NCBI RefSeq assembly: GCF_027533625.1
Contig: NZ_JAQAGZ010000005.1
Location: 284,146 to 348,145 of the forward strand
Reading direction: 5' to 3'
Length of the DNA: 64,000 nucleotides
From: Paenibacillus gyeongsangnamensis
GTDB lineage: Bacteria; Bacillota; Bacilli; Paenibacillales; NBRC-103111
The notes under the pieces are model-generated. The model did no database searches. It had not been told where the DNA came from and worked only from the letters and a program-made list of their open reading frames with translations. Positions 51,114 through 59,995 of this stretch are shown here, piece by piece. The translations under genes and the position numbers were made by a program. Positions within the stretch are counted from its first letter, which is position 1; every line of letters starts with the position of its first letter.

Positions 51114-51950
51114 TTAATCCCGTTTGCGGTATTGGCCCGGAGAAATGCCGACGTACCTTTTGAACATGCGGATGAAGTTGGAATAATCGTTGAAGCCCGA
51201 CAGCTGGCATGCGTCGGTAACGTTATAATCTTCCTTCAGGAGCCGCTTGGCTTCGGCAATGCGTTTCAGTACGATATACTCGTGAATGGTGCTGCCGGTC
51301 GTTCTTTTGAACAGACGGCTCAAGTAATAACGGTTTACATAGAACAGCCGTTCGAGCGTTTCGAGCGATAAATCCTGATCCAGATGGTGATCGATATAAT
51401 CGAGCACCGGCGCGAGCTTATGGTCGAGCTCCGGCTGGCAGGAAGCGGTGGGAGACAGGCTTTGGCGGTGCACTCGGTTGATCAGGACGAGCAGCTCCGT
51501 CATATAGGCCGTGAGCAGCAGCTCCGAGCCGTCCTCCTCATTTTTCGCAAGCTGCTCGATCCGGTGGAATAACGTCGTCGCCTCATCCAGCTGCTGGTGG
51601 TTGAAGGCGATTTTGTTGTGCTCGCCGAGAGGCCGGCGTACAAAGCAGTCCAGCAGCGGGTAAGGGGAGACGGCGGCGAGCGCTGCCGCAACGGCGGGAT
51701 CGAAATGGATGACGATATTCTCGTATGGGGCGTCGGACCGGAACGTCGCTTTATGGAGCTCCCGGTTGTTCATAATGAGCAGATCTCCATACTCGAGCGG
51801 GTATACCTTTTTCTCTATCAAATAATGCACGTCCCCGGAGATGAAAAAATAAATCTCGTATTGATCGTGCAGATGAAACTCCATTTTTCTGGGCTTCTCC
51901 ATCCGGCGATGGGAGTAATGAAAATAGCGGTTTTTCACGGAGATGTGCAC
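51114..51950 (-). CDS. AraC-family regulator with cupin sensor domain
   Basis: 278 residues from GTG at 51950, eight bases after AAGGGGG; an ATG at 52010 would add 20 hydrophobic residues and overlap the shared control region, so is less likely. The N-terminal part (HLHDQYEIYFFISGDVHYLI, YPLEYGDLLIMNNRELH) is an AraC-type cupin that binds a sugar or its derivative. The C-terminus has two helix-turn-helices (LSLETLERLFYVNRYYLSRL and VTDACQLSGFNDYSNFIRMF, ending ISPGQYRK). It is divergent from the Gfo/Idh/MocA gene at 52073, its most likely target. Confidence 0.88.
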   Translation of the reverse strand: MHISVKNRYFHYSHRRMEKPRKMEFHLHDQYEIYFFISGDVHYLIEKKVYPLEYGDLLIMNNRELHKATFRSDAPYENIVIHFDPAVAAALAAVSPYPLLDCFVRRPLGEHNKIAFNHQQLDEATTLFHRIEQLAKNEEDGSELLLTAYMTELLVLINRVHRQSLSPTASCQPELDHKLAPVLDYIDHHLDQDLSLETLERLFYVNRYYLSRLFKRTTGSTIHEYIVLKRIAEAKRLLKEDYNVTDACQLSGFNDYSNFIRMFKRYVGISPGQYRKRD

Positions 51951-52003
51951 CCTGTCCGCCCCCTTTGAATACAAAGTCAAAAAAAGCAATAAATTAATCA
52001 AAT

Positions 52004-52020
52004 AACGCAATGAATGCGTT
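52004..52020. promoter_or_regulatory. Palindrome in the araC / Gfo-Idh control region
   Basis: AACGCA-ATGAA-TGCGTT, perfect six-base arms, about 53 bases upstream of the dehydrogenase start and next to a TATTAT box (52023-52028). A candidate site for the divergent regulator. Confidence 0.45.
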
Positions 52021-52072
52021 TTTATTATAAGGCATGATGAAGGTAATCTCTATAGGAAACTAGGTGAGCTTT

Positions 52073-53107
52073 ATGAAACCATTAGGCGTTGCGGTTATTG
52101 GCTGCGGTGCGATTTCGGGCGTTCATTTGAAGGCCATCTCGGCTAATCCTTCGGCGCAGCTGCTTGCCGTCGTCGACATTGACGCCGCTTTGGCGGAGAA
52201 GACGGCACAGCAGTACGGCTCTTCGTATTATACGGATCATCACGAAATGCTGAAACGGGACGACATCGATGTCGTTCATATTTGCACCGGGCACTATCTG
52301 CATGCTCCGATGGCCGTAGATGCGCTCCGGGCAGGCAAGCATGTGCTCACGGAGAAGCCGATGGCGGAGAATAAAGCGGCCGCGCAGACGATACTGGATG
52401 CGGCTGAGGCGCATCCGGACGTGCAGCTCGGCGTCATTTTCCAGAACCGGTACAATCCGGCCTCCGTCATCATGAAGAAGTATGCGGAGTCGGAGGAACT
52501 CGGCAAGCTGATCTGTATGAAGGGCCTTGTTACCTGGTTCCGCGGTGCCGGCTATTACGCTACCGAGTGGAAAGGCAAGTGGGCCACGGAAGGCGGCGGC
52601 GTGCTGATCAACCAGGCGATACATACGCTGGATCTGCTGAGCTGGCTTGGCGGCGAGGTGGCTAGCGTGAAGGGCACCATCTCGACGGACTCGCTGGAAG
52701 GCGTAATTGAAGTGGAGGATACGGCGCATGCGCACCTCGTGTTTGAGAACGGGACAACGGCCATCTTCTACGCAACGAACGCTTACCGGACGAATTCGCC
52801 GGTTGAGGTGGAGATGATATTCGAGAAGGGCAAGCTGTACCTCCGCGGGGACATTCTCGTGCTGGAACAGAACGGGGCGCAGACGGTGCTGAGTGAACCG
52901 GTAGTGAACGACCTCGGGGAGAAATCGTACTGGGGCGTCAGCCACGGTGCTCAGATCGCAGATTTCTACGATCATATTCAAGCCGGAAAGCCGTTCTGGC
53001 TGAACGGTCCCGAAGGCTACAAAGCGTTCCGGCTCGTCATGGATATTTACGAATCGTCCCGGAAGGGCGAGCGCATCGTATACCAAGAGGCGGTGCCTGC
53101 GAAATAA
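52073..53107 (+). CDS. Gfo/Idh/MocA-family sugar dehydrogenase
   Basis: 344 residues from the ATG after AGGTGAGCTTT. The Rossmann motif is VAVIGCGAISGVHLKAISAN, followed by the hallmark EKPMAENKAAAQTIL (EKP with catalytic-site Lys), QNRYNPASVIMKKY and GGGVLINQAIHTLDLLSWLG, in which Asp/His of the xxIHTLDL motif act in catalysis. Members oxidise sugars or inositols with NAD(P). Length and motifs complete. The cupin-AraC regulator is divergent, and a terminator follows. The substrate is probably a carbohydrate that the regulator also senses. Confidence 0.9.
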   Translation: MKPLGVAVIGCGAISGVHLKAISANPSAQLLAVVDIDAALAEKTAQQYGSSYYTDHHEMLKRDDIDVVHICTGHYLHAPMAVDALRAGKHVLTEKPMAENKAAAQTILDAAEAHPDVQLGVIFQNRYNPASVIMKKYAESEELGKLICMKGLVTWFRGAGYYATEWKGKWATEGGGVLINQAIHTLDLLSWLGGEVASVKGTISTDSLEGVIEVEDTAHAHLVFENGTTAIFYATNAYRTNSPVEVEMIFEKGKLYLRGDILVLEQNGAQTVLSEPVVNDLGEKSYWGVSHGAQIADFYDHIQAGKPFWLNGPEGYKAFRLVMDIYESSRKGERIVYQEAVPAK

Positions 53108-53118
53108 GGCTAATCTAT

Positions 53119-53147
53119 GGAAGCACCTTCGGGTGCTTTTTTCTTTT
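53119..53147 (+). terminator. Terminator of the Gfo/Idh gene
   Basis: AAGCACC-TTCG-GGTGCTT followed by TTTTCTTTTT. A UUCG tetraloop closes the stem. Confidence 0.95.
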
Positions 53148-53232
53148 TCGTAACTAAATACGAATAACTGTTATCTAAATTAAATATAAAGATATATGGA
53201 TTGGATAAAATCTTGGAGCGGGGGAACCTCAA

Positions 53233-53892
53233 ATGAATCTGACGGATGGATACCATGCAAGCTCAGATTCGCAAACCATCACAACTTTTAGGGCATTAGT
53301 CGAAGCGATAATCCCGAATACGCCGATATCCGCCTCATATGGGCCAGAGCAATCCGCAGGAGCTTTGGAACTGGGCGTTCACGAGTATATGATCTGGGAA
53401 TTGAATCACAGTCTTTCGCTTTTTGTGGGATACTATCTGGCCGAAATTCCTTTGGCCGCTTCAACCGCAATGCTGCTCAATGACGGCGCAGCTCAGTATA
53501 TCGCATCAGGCAAAGCGCAGGATCCTCAATTTTTTGCAGTCTGGAGGGGAAGCTCGTTCGCGAGTCTCTCGCCCCGCGACCGAATTCGGGTATTGGCGAT
53601 GTTGGAGCAGCTTGATGTTGATCTTGGTACCCTTCCTCCTCCGTACCGGAACGACGGCGGACTCATTACATTTATAGTCGATTTTCTGAACCGGGGGCCC
53701 ATGTTCGGTTTTTATTCGGAATGGTCCGCATACGGGTCGACACGACTGAAAACGCCCACGGAACGAAGATTGGAATATTTTCCAATAAGCTGGAAGCAGG
53801 CGGGCTATCCGGGAGTGTCCAAGGGTTACCGCGCCCTCCGGGGTTTTTTGTTGAAGATTGATCGCAAAGATGGGGGGGCTTCCAATGGATGA
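53233..53892 (+). CDS. Small subunit of a GMC dehydrogenase (gluconate 2-dehydrogenase subunit 3-like)
   Basis: 219 residues. TTFRALVEAIIPNTPISASY near the start is the usual opening of the gluconate dehydrogenase subunit 3 family (AL.E.IIP). SPRDRIRVLAMLEQLDVD and EYFPISWKQAGYPGVSKGYR follow. There is no signal peptide and no membrane helix, unlike many proteobacterial small subunits with a Tat signal, so the complex may be cytoplasmic. It overlaps the GMC gene by eight bases, which shows translational coupling. AGCGGGGGAACCTC precedes the ATG. The assignment rests on the N-terminal motif and on the partner gene. Confidence 0.7.
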   Translation: MNLTDGYHASSDSQTITTFRALVEAIIPNTPISASYGPEQSAGALELGVHEYMIWELNHSLSLFVGYYLAEIPLAASTAMLLNDGAAQYIASGKAQDPQFFAVWRGSSFASLSPRDRIRVLAMLEQLDVDLGTLPPPYRNDGGLITFIVDFLNRGPMFGFYSEWSAYGSTRLKTPTERRLEYFPISWKQAGYPGVSKGYRALRGFLLKIDRKDGGASNG

Positions 53893-55591
53893 TGCGGATG
53901 TGATCGTAATCGGGTCCGGCGGCGGCGGAGCTGTTGCGGCCAAGGAACTCGGAGAGCTGGGTCTTAAAGTTTTGGTTCTGGAGGCAGGCCCGTGGTATGG
54001 GAACAGCAAATGGCCGAACCCTAACGCCGATCGCGGCGCGGAGTGGAGCTCCTCCCACGCCGATCTGGATGTGGGAATCTACAAAAAAATCTACAACTCC
54101 TATGAAAATAATATAAACGATGTGGGATCGGGCGCCTTCCGCTTCGGACCGGCCGACCGTCGGCGCCCGCCTTGGCATCGGGTTATGCGGCAGAGGGGCG
54201 ATATTTGGCAGCTCGCCGGAGTCGGAGGAACGACACAGCATTACTGGTCGCAGTCGCCGCGCGCTTTTCCCATAGCCGTTGACAACGTTTGGCCAATCAG
54301 TTATCGGGAGCTGATCCCCTACTATGAGAAGGCCGAGGCTACGTTACCCGTTCAGTTTGCGCCAATGGCTCCGAAAGAAGAGCTGTTTTTCTACGGGGCC
54401 AAGAAAGCCGGGTGGTCGCTCATCCCGACGCTTGATGTCGTAACTCCAGGATATCGCCCGCATCCCAATGCGATTCTGCCGCCTAACGAGCATCTAATGG
54501 ATCCGAATTATACGATGGATCAATTGCATGAGATGGAAGGATGCACGATGAGGGGACATTGCGTCAACGGTTGTACAACGGGTCCCTCCGTAGACAAAAT
54601 CGCCAAACGGAGTACGCTTGTCAGTTACGTCCCCCTCGCGCTCAAAACCGGAAACGTCGCGATCCGTCCCAATTCCTTTGCGATCAAAATTTTGACGGGG
54701 CACGATCCGAAAGAAGGACTCCGCGCAACCGGAGTGCAGTTCCGGGATACGTGGACGGGGGAGATCGGAGAACTGAACGCCAAGGCTGTAGTCATGTCGG
54801 CCGGCTGCGTCGAATCGCCGCGTCTTTGGATGAATTCCGGGCTGCCCTACAACGAATGGGTGGGGAGAGGGCTGACGATTCATTATTTCGACTGGGTATC
54901 GGGCGTATTCGAAGAAAAGGACCTGATCGACATACTGGGCATTCCGACAGTAGATCCGTTCGTAGGCCCCACGTCCGGGGGGAGAGTCGATATCCCGGGG
55001 CTTGGCTCCACTCAGGTTTCCGGTCTGAGCCCGGGCTTGCATGCTTTTATTACTTACGGTTTCAGCGATGCGGGCTACAACGCCCTGAACCCGCCGGAGC
55101 CGGGGGCGCCCTGGGATATTCGCGGGCGGGTCGTCGGTCCCGAGCTAAAAGAACTGATGATGAACTATCGCCGAACGATGAGCATGCTGATACTTGCGGA
55201 TGATGAAACGCTTTATCACAACAGGGTGACGGTCGATCCGCTGCTGAAAGACGAACACGGACCGGTTCCGGTCATTCATTACTCCCCAAGTAAGAAAACG
55301 TTGCAGCGGCGCGACCAATTAGCCAAACATTCAGCTGACATTCTGAAGCATGCCGGTGCCAAAACAATCATCCGATCGGATACTCCTGCCGGCTGGCTGC
55401 TCCATATCGAAAGCACGATGCGTATGGGATACGTTGTAGATACGAATTGCGAGGCATTTCAAGTCAAGCGTTTATATATCGCCGACAACAGCGTGCACTT
55501 TAACGGAATCGGAGGCCCCAATCCGACTCTTACGACCCAGGCATTGGCAACACGCACGGCGGAGAAGTTGGCCAATACTTATTTTAGTTAA
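53885..55591 (+). CDS. GMC-family FAD dehydrogenase with Cys cluster motif
   Basis: 568 residues from the ATG at 53885 inside the end of the previous gene. The FAD-binding start is DVIVIGSGGGGAVAAKELGE and the GMC end is VKRLYIADNSVHFNGIGGPN followed by PTLTTQALATRTAEKL, with His in HFNG and Asn in GGPNPT in the catalytic positions. At residues 220-230 lies Cys-x5-Cys-x3-Cys (GCTMRGHCVNGC). In bacterial FAD glucose dehydrogenases a similar Cys set holds a 3Fe-4S cluster, so electrons may leave to an external acceptor rather than oxygen. The substrate is probably a sugar or sugar acid. A strong terminator follows. Confidence 0.87.
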   Translation: MDDADVIVIGSGGGGAVAAKELGELGLKVLVLEAGPWYGNSKWPNPNADRGAEWSSSHADLDVGIYKKIYNSYENNINDVGSGAFRFGPADRRRPPWHRVMRQRGDIWQLAGVGGTTQHYWSQSPRAFPIAVDNVWPISYRELIPYYEKAEATLPVQFAPMAPKEELFFYGAKKAGWSLIPTLDVVTPGYRPHPNAILPPNEHLMDPNYTMDQLHEMEGCTMRGHCVNGCTTGPSVDKIAKRSTLVSYVPLALKTGNVAIRPNSFAIKILTGHDPKEGLRATGVQFRDTWTGEIGELNAKAVVMSAGCVESPRLWMNSGLPYNEWVGRGLTIHYFDWVSGVFEEKDLIDILGIPTVDPFVGPTSGGRVDIPGLGSTQVSGLSPGLHAFITYGFSDAGYNALNPPEPGAPWDIRGRVVGPELKELMMNYRRTMSMLILADDETLYHNRVTVDPLLKDEHGPVPVIHYSPSKKTLQRRDQLAKHSADILKHAGAKTIIRSDTPAGWLLHIESTMRMGYVVDTNCEAFQVKRLYIADNSVHFNGIGGPNPTLTTQALATRTAEKLANTYFS

Positions 55592-55599
55592 AAAAGGTA

Positions 55600-55638
55600 A
55601 GGCAGGTTGGGAGTGAATACCCTTCCTGCCTTTTTTTG
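55600..55638. terminator. Bidirectional terminator after the GMC gene
   Basis: AAGGCAGGTTGGG pairs with CCCTTCCTGCCTT, with T-runs on both strands. On the minus strand it follows the stop codon of the small gene at 55639-55731 at once. Confidence 0.88.
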
Positions 55639-55731
55639 TTAGCCTTTTGAAACGGAATAGTAAAGCACTAAACCCGATAAGCCGACAATGAATAAAAAAC
55701 CGATGATTTTCCACGCCATCCTGCTGCTCAT
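55639..55731 (-). CDS. 30-residue membrane peptide
   Basis: Minus-strand frame from ATG at 55731: MSSRMAWK, a hydrophobic helix IIGFLFIVGLSGLVLYYSV, and SKG at the end. The stop codon touches a bidirectional terminator with a T-run in this direction, which favours a real transcript. The first ATG has only GGAAAG right beside it and the second (MAWK) has AGCAGG, so translation signals are modest. The open frame extends further up to a stop near 55800 but lacks another ATG. Unknown family. Confidence 0.45.
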   Translation of the reverse strand: MSSRMAWKIIGFLFIVGLSGLVLYYSVSKG

Positions 55732-55884
55732 CTTTCCGAACGTCCTACTCTTATATTGATATTCATAGCTGTTATAATCCCACAGCCACTGGGATTATAT
55801 ACCATAGAAATATGCACCATTTCAGTATGAATTGATCAGAAATTGGAAAATTTAATTGACAAAGAAGGAAAGGGGGTGAAAATT

Positions 55885-57441
55885 ATGATTTTTAAAAAAA
55901 TATTCCCTATACAACGAATAGAACAAAAACGGGATAAGCTTAAAGTTTTTACCGAGGTTATAACGGAAGATACAAATGAAGGGGAACTATCCGAGGATCT
56001 TGATCAAAATGAAGCCTGGATAAAACAGATGTTTTCCAATTGTTCCGATCTGATTGTAAGAAGGGTACATCTGTTCGGGTCGATTCCTTGCATGCTGGTA
56101 TTCTTCCGGGAATTGGTCGACAGCAAACAATTGGATGAGGAATTATTGAAAACATTATTGATAAATAAGACGATAGAATCAAATGTCACCACCCGGATTA
56201 TTGAACAGATGAAAAGTGAACTGCTTCCAATCGCGCGGACAAAAATCGTTAGTAATAAGAAAGAAACGGTTAAACAAATCATTAGGGGAGAAGTGGTTCT
56301 GTTTGTTGAATCTTCGAACCATGCTCTTTCCATAAGCATGAAAGAACAATTGCATCGTGAGCTGCAGGAACCCAATATGGAGTCGGTCATTCGCGGTCCG
56401 AAAGTCGGGTTTATTGAGGATATCGACATCAATATGGCATTAATCCGCCAGCAAATCAGAACGCCTCGGTTGAAGATGGAGCAGTTGCTGATCGGGGAGA
56501 TTTCCCAAACCGTGGTCGTTGTCGCATATTTAGAGAATGTGGCTGCGCCCGAGGTGATCATGGAGGTAAGAAATCGTTTATCGCGAATCGATATGGATAC
56601 CGTCCTGGAATCGGGTTACATTGAAGAAATGATCCGTGACGCGCCTTACTCGCCTTTTCCCGTCATCCAAATGACCGAACGTCCTGACTCCGTGTCGGCT
56701 TCGCTGCTTGAAGGGAAAGTTGCCATTCTGGTGGACGGAACTCCGATGGTGCTCGTCGCTCCCATTACTTTTTGGCATGCATTTCAAACGGTGGAGGATT
56801 ATTATGCGAACTTTATTGTTTCTACATTTTTGCGGTGGCTTCGGTATCTTTTTACAGTCATAGCCTTAACCCTGCCATCCCTATTTATTGCTGTGAATAC
56901 GTATCATCCGGAATTGATTCCCACCAGTTTGGTTTTGTCTCTTGCGGCGGCAAGGGAACCGGTTCCTTTTCCGGCATTGGTTGAAATCGTAATGATGGAG
57001 ATTGCTTTCGAGGCGATACGCGAGGCGGGAATACGCCTTCCCAAACAAATCGGACAGACCATCAGCATCGTAGGGGTGCTTGTGATCGGACAAGCTGCCG
57101 TTCAGGCCGGCATCGTATCGGCGCCCATCGTCATTGTCGTATCTTTGACGGGAATCGCATCCTTCCTGGTTCCCAGTAACAATATGAGTCAAGCGATTCG
57201 TATTTTGCGATTTCCGCTCATGCTGTCTGCAGGCGTTTTCGGCTTATACGGTATTGGCGTCGCTATGATTGCTCTGCTGATTCATCTCGTAAACCTGCGT
57301 TCCTTCGGCGTGTATTATATGTCGCCGCTCGCTCCGTTTCAACCATCCGGAATATTGGACGTATTCGTAAGAGCTCCGTGGTGGGTTATCCATAAGCGTC
57401 AAAATCGTGTTCGCCCGAATCGGGAGCTGGAGAAGCAATGA
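55885..57441 (+). CDS. Spore germination receptor subunit, GerA family (operon 2)
   Basis: 518 residues from the ATG at 55885, after AAAGGGGGTGAAAATT; the frame upstream lacks a site. N-terminal soluble domain with SNCSDLIVRRVHLFGSIPCM, GPKVGFIEDIDINMALIRQQ and VVAYLENVAAPEVIMEVRNR; C-terminal membrane part with REPVPFPALVEIVMMEIAFE and LPKQIGQTISIVGVLVIGQA. Full-length GerA. With the two next genes it forms a complete germinant receptor. Paralogue of 15627-17096 but clearly different, so probably a different germinant. Last four bases overlap the gerC start (ATGA). Confidence 0.92.
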   Translation: MIFKKIFPIQRIEQKRDKLKVFTEVITEDTNEGELSEDLDQNEAWIKQMFSNCSDLIVRRVHLFGSIPCMLVFFRELVDSKQLDEELLKTLLINKTIESNVTTRIIEQMKSELLPIARTKIVSNKKETVKQIIRGEVVLFVESSNHALSISMKEQLHRELQEPNMESVIRGPKVGFIEDIDINMALIRQQIRTPRLKMEQLLIGEISQTVVVVAYLENVAAPEVIMEVRNRLSRIDMDTVLESGYIEEMIRDAPYSPFPVIQMTERPDSVSASLLEGKVAILVDGTPMVLVAPITFWHAFQTVEDYYANFIVSTFLRWLRYLFTVIALTLPSLFIAVNTYHPELIPTSLVLSLAAAREPVPFPALVEIVMMEIAFEAIREAGIRLPKQIGQTISIVGVLVIGQAAVQAGIVSAPIVIVVSLTGIASFLVPSNNMSQAIRILRFPLMLSAGVFGLYGIGVAMIALLIHLVNLRSFGVYYMSPLAPFQPSGILDVFVRAPWWVIHKRQNRVRPNRELEKQ

Positions 57442-58607
57442 TCCGGATGAAATGGTGTAAATTAATAGCTTCTGTCCTCTGTCTCAGTTTAATTACAGGC
57501 TGTTGGGACCGGTCAGAGCTTAACGATATTGCGTTTGTACTCGCCGCAGGTATCGATCTTGCCGAGAATGGACAGGCAGAGGTTACGCTGCAAATCGCTC
57601 TTCCTACAGAAATGCCCAGTACTATGCAGGGTGGTAGGGGGGGGAAAAGAACGGTTTTGGTCGTCTCGGAAAAAGGAAGGGACGGTGCGGATATCTTGCA
57701 CAAATTGCAGAAGCGTCTGTCCCGGCAAATCTTTTTTGGCCATAGGGCTGTGGTCATCATCGGTGAAAAATATGCCAGACATGGTATTGATCAGTTTTTA
57801 GATACATTGCTGCGTGCGCCCGGCAGCCGATATAACAGTTATTTTCTAACTGCAAATGGAACAACCGCCAAACAAGCGCTGCAAACGCAGTACATGCTGG
57901 AAGCCATACCGGCCATTGCTCTAAAAAAAATGCAATTAACCGGTCTCGGTTTGTCCGTCAAAATGGATGAATTTTTGGATGAGCTGTCCTCTTCCGGGAG
58001 GTCACCGGTAACTGGAGCCTTAAAAGCGTACAACAGCAAGAGTGAAGACGGGGTACTCAATATTGATGAAGTGGCCGTGTACCAAGAAAATAAGCTGGTC
58101 GGATTTCTAACGCCTAATGAAAAGAAGATATTAATCTGGCGGAGAGGGAAACTCGAAAGAAGCAAAATGACCGCGCAGGTTGAACCAAAAGTGAAAGGCT
58201 TTAAGGGAACTGTCGGCATTGAAATCATGAAAGCTAAAGCGGACTTGCGCACAAAGATAAATAATGGAATGCCCGAAGTGACGATTGTCTTCAAAGCCAA
58301 GGCAAAAGTATTGGAAAACGATACGAGGCTGGATTTGAGCAAAGGTAAAAATTTAAAACTCGTTCAAAGCAAATTTGCGGGTGAGATAGAAGGACTGATA
58401 AAAAGTACGCTAAAACACGCTCAAAAGCAGTTAAAGGCAGACATTTTCGGTATTGGGGAAGAGCTTCATATCCAGCACGCCTCTTATTGGAAGCAAAATA
58501 AGGATCAATGGAAAGACATCTACCCCGGGGTTCCGGTAACTGTCCAGATTGATGTCAAAATTCAACGTACCGGCCGAATCCAATCGCCTGTATACCCGAA
58601 AAAGTAG
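57438..58607 (+). CDS. Spore germination lipoprotein, Ger(x)C family (operon 2)
   Basis: 389 residues. Lipobox LSLITGCWDRSELND; the Cys is at about 21, and the CWDxxELND text is the standard GerC start. Further marks: DIAFVLAAGIDLAENGQAEV, FFGHRAVVIIGEKYARHGID (the HxxxVVxGE segment), VTGALKAYNSKSEDG, and in the C-terminal domain GEIEGLIKSTLKHAQKQLKA with DIFGIGEELH. It is translated from an ATG inside the end of gerA. It is lipid-anchored at the outer face of the inner spore membrane and needed for receptor assembly. The WD-type start is more canonical than that of operon 1. Confidence 0.93.
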   Translation: MIRMKWCKLIASVLCLSLITGCWDRSELNDIAFVLAAGIDLAENGQAEVTLQIALPTEMPSTMQGGRGGKRTVLVVSEKGRDGADILHKLQKRLSRQIFFGHRAVVIIGEKYARHGIDQFLDTLLRAPGSRYNSYFLTANGTTAKQALQTQYMLEAIPAIALKKMQLTGLGLSVKMDEFLDELSSSGRSPVTGALKAYNSKSEDGVLNIDEVAVYQENKLVGFLTPNEKKILIWRRGKLERSKMTAQVEPKVKGFKGTVGIEIMKAKADLRTKINNGMPEVTIVFKAKAKVLENDTRLDLSKGKNLKLVQSKFAGEIEGLIKSTLKHAQKQLKADIFGIGEELHIQHASYWKQNKDQWKDIYPGVPVTVQIDVKIQRTGRIQSPVYPKK

Positions 58608-58636
58608 AGCCAATCAACCCAAAAAGGATGATAAAA

Positions 58637-59728
58637 ATGAAAGTGAGCGGAATTCAAGCGTTCTGGATGATCACCATCATGGATATTGGCATGACGTTGC
58701 TGATGACGTTCACTCCCGGTTTGCAGGCTGCGAAGCAGGATGCTTGGGTCTCCCTTCTTGTTGCGGGAGGCATCGCATTGCTGATCGCTGTGATAACAAC
58801 AAAGCTCGTGCTTCTTCATCCGGAGCAGACCTTCATCCAATTCAGTCAAACGATTATGGGAAAATGGCTCGGCAAGATCGTCGTCGTTGTCTATTTCGTC
58901 CAGTGGTATACCATCATTCCTATTGTTCTGCGCCAACTCACTGATCTGCTTCAGGTTCTGCTCCTTCCTAAAACTCCGAGCATATATATCATATTGGTTA
59001 TGGTCCTAATCGTTATATATGTGACCTATTCCGGAGGGATTGATGGAATCGGACGGGTCAGCGAAATATTAGGCCCCCTGATTTTTTTGATGGTATTGCT
59101 GGTTCTGATCTCAAGCGTCCCTAACATACAATGGAAGCGTCTGATGCCCTTTTATGCGGATAGCGGAATGGCGGCTATTGTCAAGGGTTCGCTTCCTTCC
59201 GCATCTTATCTTGGACATGCGGTTGAATTCTTCATGATTTCACCGTTTCTTTTTACGCCCCGGAAGGGATCCCCCTATGTGATTTGGGCTGTGGCAATTG
59301 CCAGTTTTTTTGTACTTTTATCGATAATCATGGTCATTTTAACGGTAGGCGTCAATCTCTCCTCCAAAATGTGGTATCCATTTTTTGAAATGACAAAAAA
59401 GATCTCTATTTTCGGGTTTATTGAAAATTTGGATGCACTAGCCGTTGTCATTTGGATTGCCAGCGTATTCGTTAAATTGTCTATTTATTTATTTATTGCC
59501 AGTTACGGTACGGCTCAATTTTTGCAAGTCCAAAACTGGAAGAATATGATCTGGTTCATTGCCCCGGTGGTTACGGCATTTGCGTTTTTCCCCCAAAATG
59601 TTTCCGAGGCGACCGGCAATTATTTAAATAATTACTGGGTTCCATTCGTACTTCCTGTCAATATGATCGGGCTGCCCCTGTTGCTGCTGATCGTCGGGAA
59701 AATTCGGCAGAAGAACAGCGGATACTGA
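58637..59728 (+). CDS. Spore germination permease-like protein, GerB family (operon 2)
   Basis: 363 residues from ATG at 58637 (AAAAAGGATGATAAAA; an ATG three codons earlier lies within that site). About ten hydrophobic helices. ISGIQ-type start (KVSGIQAFWMITIMDIGMTL), QDAWVSLLVAGGIALLIAVI and YLGHAVEFFMISPFLFTPRK are usual for GerAB/GerKB. It begins 29 bases after gerC and completes the A-C-B receptor operon. Likely site of germinant binding in the inner spore membrane. No strong terminator was seen directly after the stop. Confidence 0.92.
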   Translation: MKVSGIQAFWMITIMDIGMTLLMTFTPGLQAAKQDAWVSLLVAGGIALLIAVITTKLVLLHPEQTFIQFSQTIMGKWLGKIVVVVYFVQWYTIIPIVLRQLTDLLQVLLLPKTPSIYIILVMVLIVIYVTYSGGIDGIGRVSEILGPLIFLMVLLVLISSVPNIQWKRLMPFYADSGMAAIVKGSLPSASYLGHAVEFFMISPFLFTPRKGSPYVIWAVAIASFFVLLSIIMVILTVGVNLSSKMWYPFFEMTKKISIFGFIENLDALAVVIWIASVFVKLSIYLFIASYGTAQFLQVQNWKNMIWFIAPVVTAFAFFPQNVSEATGNYLNNYWVPFVLPVNMIGLPLLLLIVGKIRQKNSGY

Positions 59729-59771
59729 AAAATAAAGGACTAAGGCGGCTTCATTTCAGATGTTTATTTCC

Positions 59772-59990
59772 TTATTGCAGCAGCCGCAGTAACGACCAGC
59801 AAAGGAAGCAAATAAGCGAACGTGGCCCAAAACGGATGATTGACCGAGACTGCATAAATAGAGACCCAGCATTACCCGGACTCTCCGAATCACCCCAATT
59901 TCCCCAGTACGGAATTGATGCCAGGCCAGATTTACAGGCAGACAAGAAAGGCCCCGACTGCGTTCAGCAGCAGGGACTTCCGGTACGGCG
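59772..59990 (-). pseudogene. Possible relic of a membrane protein
   Basis: One minus-strand frame, interrupted by three stop codons, reads [15 protein letters not shown], stop, [13 protein letters not shown], stop, FGESG, stop, then [20 protein letters not shown] and LLPLLVVTAAAAIRK. Two parts are hydrophobic in the manner of membrane helices. It may be a decayed gene or chance; no family is recognised. Confidence 0.25.
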
Positions 59991-59995
59991 GGGGA

